Source: Tardiphaga sp.
Lineage (GTDB): Bacteria > Pseudomonadota > Alphaproteobacteria > Rhizobiales > Xanthobacteraceae
Direction: 5' to 3'
Length of the DNA: 64,000 bases
NCBI GenBank assembly: GCA_030147505.1
Contig: JASBVG010000068.1
Coordinates: forward strand, 1-64,000
Part shown: one piece after another, positions 58,461 through 64,000 of the stretch
Position numbering within the stretch: the first letter of the stretch is position 1
Layout: every line of letters begins with the position of its first letter
Position numbers and translations under genes: made by a program
Notes under the pieces: generated by a model
What the model was told of the DNA's origin: nothing
What the model saw: only the letters and a program-made list of their open reading frames with translations
Databases searched by the model: none

Positions 58461-60062
58461 CTATCCAAACAGCGCCCGGTGATCACGCAGCACCGTCTTC
58501 GCCGCGTTGTGGCCGGGCGCGCCGGTGACACCGCCGCCTGGATGAGCACCGGAACCGCAGTGATAGAGTCCCTTCAGCGGCCCCCGGTAGTCGGCGTGGC
58601 CCAGCATCGGCCGGGCCGAGAACAGCTGGTTCAGGCTCAGCGCGCCGTGAAAAATGTCCCCGGCGATCAGGCCGAAATCGCGCTCGAGATCGAGCGGCGA
58701 CAGCGCCTGCCGGCCGATTACACTGGCTTTAAAGCCGGGTGCGTAGTCGTCCACCGTCTTGATCATCAGATCGGCCACCGTATCGCGATGGTCGTCCCAC
58801 GACATCCCGTTCGGCAGCTCCGGCGCCACATGCTGGCAGAACAGGCTGGCGACATGCTGGCCTGCCGGCGCAAGGCTGCTGTCGAGCGTCGAGGGGATCA
58901 GCAGCTCGACGATCGGTTGCCGGCTCCAGCCATGCTGTCTGGCGTCCAGCCAGGCGTGGTCCATGTAAGCGAGGCTCGGCGCGATGATGATGCCGGCGGT
59001 AAGATGATCGCCGGTGCCGGGCAGCGCCGTGAACGAGGGCAGGGCGCTCAGCGCCACATTCATCCGGAACGTGCCGGAGCCGCCGCGCCAATTCATCATG
59101 CGCTCGCGGAAAGGCCTTGGCAGGGCATCGGCGGGTGTCAGCCGTGTATAGAGCAGTTTAGGATTGACGTTGGAGATCACATATTTCGCGCCAATGCTTG
59201 TCCCGTCGTCCAGCACCACGCCGACGGCGCGGTCGCGCTCCACCAGCACTTCGCGCACGCCATTGCCGAGCGTGATGTCGACACCATGGCTGCGTGCCGC
59301 AGCGGCCATCGCCTGCGTGATCGCGCCCATCCCGCCGATGGCATGGCCCCACACGCCCTTCTTGCCGTTCACCTCGCCGAAGGCGTGATGCAGCATCACA
59401 TAGGCGGAACCTGCGGCATAAGGGCTTGCATAGTTGCCGACCACGGCATCGAAGCCGAACAGCGCCTTGACGAGATCGTGCTCGAACACGTCGTCGAGCA
59501 TCTCGCCAGCGGAGCAGGTGAAGAGATCGAGCAGGATACGCTGTTGCTCGATGCTGAGTTCGTTCAGGATCTTCGCGGTGCCAAGCGCATTGATTGCTTC
59601 GGAGATGGTACCGAGGCCAAAGCCCTGAACGACATTCGGTGGCGCACGCAGCACGAAAGCGCGCAGCACGTCGGCGATAACTTCGAGTTGCTTCGAGAAG
59701 GCGCCGATCCGCTCGGCATCACGGGCGCTGAGTTTTTCCACCGAGGCCTGCGTGCGGCCTTCGCCGGTGAGCAGATAGGAACCATCAGGCGCGGGAAGAA
59801 AATTCTGCGCCTTGCGTTCGACAATGCGCAATCCGTGCTCATGCAATCGGAGATCGGCGACGACCTGCGGATTGAGCAGGCTGACGGTGTAGGACGCCAC
59901 CGAGTTGCGGAAGCCGGGATGAAACTCCTGGGTCACCGCGGCACCGCCGACCACGCTGCGGCGATCGACAACCTTCACGCGCAGGCCGGCCATCGCCAGA
60001 TAGGCCGCGCAAGTGAGGCCGTTATGGCCGGCGCCGATGATCACAACGTCGTGGTCTGACAT
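58461..60062 (-). CDS. FAD-dependent oxidoreductase, PYROXD2/phytoene dehydrogenase-like
   Basis: The 533-residue protein has an N-terminal dinucleotide-binding loop (VVIIGAGHNGLTCAAYLA) with the second-strand VVDRRSVVGGAA, and a C-terminal FAD segment (LYHCGSGAHPGGGVTGAPGHN). These features match the PYROXD2-like branch of the phytoene desaturase superfamily. No carotenoid genes (crtB, crtE) are adjacent, so a role in carotenoid synthesis is unlikely. The substrate is unknown. It is monocistronic, divergent from the fusion gene at 60246. Confidence 0.85.
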   Translation of the reverse strand: MSDHDVVIIGAGHNGLTCAAYLAMAGLRVKVVDRRSVVGGAAVTQEFHPGFRNSVASYTVSLLNPQVVADLRLHEHGLRIVERKAQNFLPAPDGSYLLTGEGRTQASVEKLSARDAERIGAFSKQLEVIADVLRAFVLRAPPNVVQGFGLGTISEAINALGTAKILNELSIEQQRILLDLFTCSAGEMLDDVFEHDLVKALFGFDAVVGNYASPYAAGSAYVMLHHAFGEVNGKKGVWGHAIGGMGAITQAMAAAARSHGVDITLGNGVREVLVERDRAVGVVLDDGTSIGAKYVISNVNPKLLYTRLTPADALPRPFRERMMNWRGGSGTFRMNVALSALPSFTALPGTGDHLTAGIIIAPSLAYMDHAWLDARQHGWSRQPIVELLIPSTLDSSLAPAGQHVASLFCQHVAPELPNGMSWDDHRDTVADLMIKTVDDYAPGFKASVIGRQALSPLDLERDFGLIAGDIFHGALSLNQLFSARPMLGHADYRGPLKGLYHCGSGAHPGGGVTGAPGHNAAKTVLRDHRALFG

Positions 60063-60245
60063 GTCCGGTCCAGCTTAGTTTGCTACCTTTTCCTTTATCA
60101 AAGAGGCGGCCCTGCGGCACAAGGCCATGTGGCGTCGATTCGGTTCCTTGGTTAGCCGGATTGCCCGAATGGGTACTCTATGCTCCATTCGCGCGCCGCC
60201 GGCTGTCCGGCGGCTTCTTTGCCTGCCGTCCCAGCCGGAGTGCCC

Positions 60246-62525
60246 ATGAGTTCGTCGCAGCCGTCCGCCGCCCCAAACTCGGCCTCCCGCAACCGCCTCC
60301 TTCTGACAGTCTATACGGCCGCGATCTTCGTCAGTGCGCTGCTGCTGTTCTCGGTGCAGCCGCTGTTCACCAAGATGGTGCTGCCGCGGCTCGGCGGCTC
60401 GCCGGCGGTGTGGTCGGTGGCGATGGTGTTCTTCCAGTCGCTGCTGCTCGGCGGCTACGCCTACGCGCATTTTCTGATGCAGCTGCGCAACCGGGTGTTT
60501 CCGGTGGCGGTGCATCTTGTACTGCTCATTGCTGCGCTGCTGACGCTGCCGCTGGCGATCGCCAATGGCTGGGGCGAGCCGCCGGAGAGTGGTTACGCCT
60601 TCTGGCTGCTCGGCCTTTTCGCGGTGTCCATCGGCCTGCCGTTCTTCGCGCTCGCCGCCAATAATCCGATGCTGCAGGCCTGGTTCGTGCGCACCGGGCA
60701 CCCGGATGGCCGCGATCCGTATTTCCTCTATGCGTCATCGAATATCGGCAGCTTCCTCGCGTTGCTGTCCTATCCGGTGCTGCTGGAGCCGATGTTCTCG
60801 CTGCGCACGCAGAACCTGATCTGGACCTCCGGCTATGGGCTCCTCATCGTGCTGATCGCGTGCTGCGGCTTCCTGCTGATGCGCTCGCCGGCCGTCGCCA
60901 TCGCATCGTCCGAGGAGAGTAACGTCGCCGCACCTGCGCCGACCTGGTTTCAGCGACTGCACTGGATCTTCCTTGCCGCCGTCCCATCGGGCCTGCTGAT
61001 CGCCGTCACCGCCCACATCTCCACAGACGTCGCGGCCGCACCGCTGCTCTGGGTGCTGCCATTGTCGCTGTATCTGCTGACCTGGGTTCTGGTGTTCCAG
61101 TCGCGCCCGCTGCTGCCGCATTGGTTGATGCTGATGCTGCAGCCGCTCGCCATTGCAGGCGTCATCGTGCTGCTGGCGGTCGGCGGCGAGCAGAATCTGC
61201 TGCTGACGCTGGGTGGACACCAGCTCGCTTTTTTCGTCATCGCGATGGCTTGTCACGGCGAACTCGCGCGCACCCGTCCGGCGCCACGCTATCTCACCGG
61301 CTTCTATGTCGCACTGTCTTTCGGCGGCATGGTTGGCGGTTTGTTTGCCGGCTTGATCGCCCCCTATACATTTTCTTGGATCGCGGAGTATCCGATCCTG
61401 ATCGCGCTCGCCGTTTTGTGCCGCCCCTCCCAGTCCGAGCGCTTCTCCGGCTGGACCGGAATCTATTGGCTGCTGCTGTTTGTCGCCGCGGTGGCGCTGA
61501 TCGCGCCTGCTTACACCACGGGCAAATTGTACAACTGGTTCGATACCCAGCGTGTCTATGTCGTAGCCGGTGTCGCGATCGTGAGTATGATCATCGCCAT
61601 TCGCCTGCGCGCCAGCCGGCTCAAGCTATTTGCGGTCACGGTGCTCGCGCTGGCGTTGATCCGCATCTATCCGGCCGATGATGGACGGGTCGAGACGGTC
61701 CGCAGCTTCTTCGGCGTGCACAAGATTCAGGTCACCGCGAATGGCCAGTATCATGTGCTGCTGCATGGCACGACGATCCATGGCGCCGAGAAATATCTCA
61801 ATGATGACGGCACGCCCGTCACCGGTCGTCCGGAACCGATTTCCTACTATTACAAGGACGGCGGCATGGGACAGGCGATCACGGCCATGCGCGCGCGCAA
61901 GGGGGCGCCGCTGCGTGTCGCCGTCATCGGTCTCGGCTCGGGCTCGCTGGTCTGCGCGCAGGCGCCGGGCGAGAGCTGGAAGTTCTTCGAGATCGACCAG
62001 ACCATGGTCGATACCGCGCGCGATCCGAAATATTTCAGCTACATTTCCAAATGCCAGCCGGACATCAAGCCGGTCATCGGCGATGCGCGGCTGACCTTCG
62101 CCCGCGAGCCTGATAGCGCCTACGATCTCATCATCGTCGATGCCTATTCATCCGATGCGATTCCGATCCATCTGGCGACGCAGGAGGCGATGGCGATCTA
62201 CAAGGCGAAGCTGGCTCCGCAGGGCGCTGTCGTGATGCACGTCTCCAACCGGCACCTCGAACTCGCCAGTGTAGTGACAGGCATCGCCGCCGCCAACGGG
62301 CTGAAGAGCTGGGTGTTCAACGAGGACACCGGCCGTGACGCCGAATACATTTTTTCGACCAATGTCGTGATTTCCGCGCGGAACGACGCGGATGTCGGCA
62401 GCATCGCGCTGCCGTCATCGTCGTGGACGCTGACGCCGGCGAAGCCGGACCAACGCATATGGACGGATGATTATTCCAACATCCTCGGTGCCGTCTGGCG
62501 CCGGCTGCGGGACGGCGATACCTGA
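60246..62525 (+). CDS. Membrane-embedded fused spermidine synthase-like protein
   Basis: The 759-residue protein has about 12-14 membrane spans in its first 480 residues (for example FVSALLLFSVQPLFTKMVLP and GLPFFALAANNPMLQAWF). A cytoplasmic domain of the polyamine synthase fold follows, with AVIGLGSGSLVCA, FFEIDQTMVDTARDPKYF, DARLTFARE and LIIVDAYSSDAIPIHL. This fused arrangement is known as a membrane-bound spermidine synthase-like family, of uncertain reaction. The catalytic aspartate loop reads VDAYSSDAIP. GGAG lies 6 nt before the ATG at 60246. A longer frame from 60180 is less likely. Confidence 0.85.
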   Translation: MSSSQPSAAPNSASRNRLLLTVYTAAIFVSALLLFSVQPLFTKMVLPRLGGSPAVWSVAMVFFQSLLLGGYAYAHFLMQLRNRVFPVAVHLVLLIAALLTLPLAIANGWGEPPESGYAFWLLGLFAVSIGLPFFALAANNPMLQAWFVRTGHPDGRDPYFLYASSNIGSFLALLSYPVLLEPMFSLRTQNLIWTSGYGLLIVLIACCGFLLMRSPAVAIASSEESNVAAPAPTWFQRLHWIFLAAVPSGLLIAVTAHISTDVAAAPLLWVLPLSLYLLTWVLVFQSRPLLPHWLMLMLQPLAIAGVIVLLAVGGEQNLLLTLGGHQLAFFVIAMACHGELARTRPAPRYLTGFYVALSFGGMVGGLFAGLIAPYTFSWIAEYPILIALAVLCRPSQSERFSGWTGIYWLLLFVAAVALIAPAYTTGKLYNWFDTQRVYVVAGVAIVSMIIAIRLRASRLKLFAVTVLALALIRIYPADDGRVETVRSFFGVHKIQVTANGQYHVLLHGTTIHGAEKYLNDDGTPVTGRPEPISYYYKDGGMGQAITAMRARKGAPLRVAVIGLGSGSLVCAQAPGESWKFFEIDQTMVDTARDPKYFSYISKCQPDIKPVIGDARLTFAREPDSAYDLIIVDAYSSDAIPIHLATQEAMAIYKAKLAPQGAVVMHVSNRHLELASVVTGIAAANGLKSWVFNEDTGRDAEYIFSTNVVISARNDADVGSIALPSSSWTLTPAKPDQRIWTDDYSNILGAVWRRLRDGDT

Positions 62526-62542
62526 GCGCTGCGGCGCTCAGG
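62521..62542. repeat. Hairpin overlapping the stop codon of the fused synthase gene
   Basis: CCTGAGCGC and GCGCTCAGG form a perfect 9-bp stem with loop TGCG. The gene's TGA stop lies inside the left arm. No T run follows, and the next gene is convergent, so it might act as a weak terminator for both. Confidence 0.5.
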
Positions 62543-62552
62543 CCAGTTCCAC

Positions 62553-63338
62553 TCAGTAATCCCCGAAGAAGCCGCGTTGGCGCGGGGCGTAATAGACCTG
62601 TGGCTGCGCCTGGCGGTTATAATTGTAGGTGCCGCGGCTGGCGTAGTACTGCTGCGTCTCGGCTTCCGTCATGCGGCGATAGCCGGGAGGGGCCGGATAC
62701 TGACGGCCATCATCGCCATCGGCAGGGTAGATGTAGCGGTTGTCGGACGGCTGCGCCGCTTGACGGATGACGCGACGATTGTTCGGCACTGCCTGCGGCG
62801 TGATCTCCATCGGATTGCCATAGGCATCATAGGCCGGTTCGGCAGGTGCAACTTCGCGGCGGGCTACCGCGGTCTTGCTGCCACGCGGATTGCGGGCGAG
62901 GGCGACCTGCGACGAGCCCGTGAGATTGACCGTGGTATTCAGCACGCCGTCGGCCTTCACCATCGCAAACAGCGTCGCGGCATTCTCGCGCGAAAGGCGC
63001 ACGCAGCCATGGGAGGCCGGTGAGCCGAGCCGGTTCACTGAGTCCGTGCCGTGGATTGCATGGCCCTTCTTGGTGAAGAAGATCGCATGCGGCATCGGCG
63101 CGTCGTCGAACTCCTTGGAGAAATGATCCTCTTCCATGCGGAAGGTCTGAAAATTGCCATTCGGAGTTTCATAGGACGGAATGCCCGACGACACCGGCCA
63201 GCGATATTTCTCGACGCCGTCCTGCACGACGGTCATCGTCTGAGTGTCCTTGTCGACGGTGATATTGATCTTGGCTTCGGCACTGCTGCCGGCGGCGAGA
63301 ACGGAGAGACCCACAAGGGCCATGACAATCGCACGCAT
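62553..63338 (-). CDS. Periplasmic L,D-transpeptidase (YkuD domain)
   Basis: The 261-residue enzyme has a signal peptide (MRAIVMALVGLSVLAAGSSA, cleavage near AEA). The YkuD domain follows (KINITVDKDTQTMTVVQDG, WPVSSG, TPNGNF, AIHGTD, then SPASHGCVRLS with the catalytic cysteine). The C-terminal 90 residues are Arg/Tyr/Pro/Gln-rich and low-complexity. It should form 3-3 cross-links or attach proteins to peptidoglycan. The ATG at 63338 has AAAAGG four bases upstream. The frame extends upstream to 63575 but without a signal peptide at that start. Confidence 0.9.
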   Translation of the reverse strand: MRAIVMALVGLSVLAAGSSAEAKINITVDKDTQTMTVVQDGVEKYRWPVSSGIPSYETPNGNFQTFRMEEDHFSKEFDDAPMPHAIFFTKKGHAIHGTDSVNRLGSPASHGCVRLSRENAATLFAMVKADGVLNTTVNLTGSSQVALARNPRGSKTAVARREVAPAEPAYDAYGNPMEITPQAVPNNRRVIRQAAQPSDNRYIYPADGDDGRQYPAPPGYRRMTEAETQQYYASRGTYNYNRQAQPQVYYAPRQRGFFGDY

Positions 63339-63509
63339 GTTACCTTTTCGCCTCCGGGCCTTGCCCTGTTCATTCGCTCGCCGTCCCGGTTCCAATATGC
63401 ATCCGGGTCTGGCGCCTCGCCAGTGACAGTTTCGTGCATCCTTAACCGCAGATGGTTCACGGCCTCGGCAGGCGCTGTTTCGTCTGCTGCAGCGCGGAAT
63501 GCGCATTTC

Positions 63510-63534
63510 AACACATCGGATGGGAACCAGTTCC
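63510..63534 (-). promoter_or_regulatory. Possible EcfG-type promoter of the L,D-transpeptidase gene
   Basis: On the minus strand GGAAC (63534-63530) is followed after 16 nt by TGTT (63513-63510), one mismatch from CGTT. It overlaps a better EcfG-type site on the other strand. The site is about 170 bp from the start codon, which is long. Low confidence. Confidence 0.25.
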
Positions 63535-63548
63535 ATCCCTGCGACGTT
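63523..63548 (+). promoter_or_regulatory. EcfG-type promoter of the small secreted protein gene
   Basis: GGAAC (63523-63527) and CGTT (63545-63548) are separated by 17 nt, within the accepted 16-17. It lies 53 bp before the ATG at 63602. Confidence 0.65.
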
Positions 63549-63601
63549 GCCATGACACAATGTGATTGCGACCAAATCGCGCTCGGCGCTGGGGATCGAA
63601 G

Positions 63602-63928
63602 ATGAACATCAGGACAACCGCACTGCCCATCCATTTTACCGTGAAAACCCGCCTTGCTATCGCCGCGGCCATGCTGGCCCTGATGGCGGCGCCGAATTTC
63701 GCCCATGCCCAGGGCGTGTTCCGCGGCGCCGAGCAGGGCGCCAATCAGGGCGCGCGCGAGGGTAACCGCGCAGCCGGTCCGGTGGGCGGTCTCGTCGGCG
63801 GCGCCATCGGTCTTGGCGTTGGCGGTGCCGTCGGCGGCGTGAAAGGGGTGCTCGGCATTCCCGAAGGCAGCCGCCGCCAGTGCCGCGGCTATTACAACAA
63901 GCACGGTAAATTCCGCTGCTATCGCTGA
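63602..63928 (+). CDS. Small secreted glycine-rich protein
   Basis: The 108-residue product has a basic N-terminus, a hydrophobic core (RLAIAAAMLALMAAPNFA) and likely cleavage near AHAQ. A Gly/Ala-rich stretch (GPVGGLVGGAIGLGVGGAVG) and a C-terminal RRQCRGYYNKHGKFRCYR with two cysteines that may form a disulphide follow. The glycine-zipper-like pattern may insert into or associate with the membrane. The upstream EcfG-type site and downstream terminator make it a single stress-linked transcript. Exact function unknown. The longer frame from 63566 lacks a normal signal peptide and is rejected. Confidence 0.78.
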   Translation: MNIRTTALPIHFTVKTRLAIAAAMLALMAAPNFAHAQGVFRGAEQGANQGAREGNRAAGPVGGLVGGAIGLGVGGAVGGVKGVLGIPEGSRRQCRGYYNKHGKFRCYR

Positions 63929-63945
63929 GCGGATCACTTCGAAAC

Positions 63946-63980
63946 AAAACGGCCCGGGAGTAGTCCGGGCCGTTTTCGTT
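63946..63980 (+). terminator. Intrinsic terminator, possibly two-way
   Basis: AAAACGGCCCGG pairs with CCGGGCCGTTTT around a 7-8 nt loop. Flanking A and T runs allow termination from both strands. Confidence 0.88.
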
Positions 63981-63986
63981 TCCGCG

Positions 63987-64000
63987 TCATTTCTTCAGCT
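63987..64000 (-). CDS. Possible 3' end of a minus-strand gene cut by the window edge
   Basis: The last bases read on the minus strand as ...CTG AAG AAA TGA. Together with the two-way terminator just before, this would fit the end of a gene that begins outside the window. Fourteen bases cannot prove it. Confidence 0.2.

Overview
The window is chromosomal DNA of an alphaproteobacterium of the Bradyrhizobium/Rhodopseudomonas/Tardiphaga group (Nitrobacteraceae). This rests on the high GC content, the gene order of the division and cell wall (dcw) cluster, the style of the proteins (long-linker FtsZ, extensin-like lipoprotein, PRC-barrel stress proteins), GGAAC-N16/17-CGTT promoters of the EcfG type, and many short intergenic palindromes. 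The genus cannot be fixed by reading alone. Most of the window is core housekeeping DNA.

Layout. 1-3600 (minus): a thiamine operon, promoter - TPP riboswitch - thiO - thiS - thiG - thiE - thiC, with thiC cut by the window edge. 3625-8009: a lytic transglycosylase-like protein, a polytopic membrane protein, and an OmpR-type two-component system. 8197-9896: small proteins including two tandem PRC-barrel genes, one behind a clear EcfG-type promoter. 9953-12153: an accessory patch of about 2 kb with two small orphan genes. It is bounded by a 135-bp direct repeat that duplicates the 3' end of the neighbouring DUF4403 gene. 12156-17096: the DUF4403 gene, a 28-codon membrane peptide behind another EcfG-type promoter, an aldehyde dehydrogenase and an extensin-like lipoprotein. 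17100-20905: a tetR / emrA / emrB efflux locus with a perfect palindromic operator. 21243-24432: an ABC exporter, RNase P RNA and an amidase.

24921-48437 is the dcw cluster: rsmH-ftsL-ftsI-murE-murF-mraY-murD-ftsW-murG-[LysR/MFS pair]-murC-murB-[DUF4239]-ddl-ftsQ-ftsA-ftsZ-lpxC. The genes are tightly packed, many with 1-8 bp overlaps. No mraZ is found in front of rsmH, and two non-dcw loci interrupt the series. bamD, recN and ligA follow in the same direction.

53787-64000: a Bcr-type exporter, Xaa-Pro aminopeptidase, a small orphan, prmA, a PYROXD2/phytoene-dehydrogenase-like oxidoreductase, a membrane-spermidine synthase fusion, an L,D-transpeptidase and a small secreted protein behind a third EcfG-type promoter.

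I do not see a CRISPR array, prophage, intact transposase or tRNA. No wholly new multi-gene system stands out. The most interesting items are the small EcfG-linked membrane peptide, the repeat-bounded accessory patch at 10.0-12.2 kb, the riboswitch whose P1 stem contains the thiO ribosome binding site, and the palindrome just upstream of lpxC.
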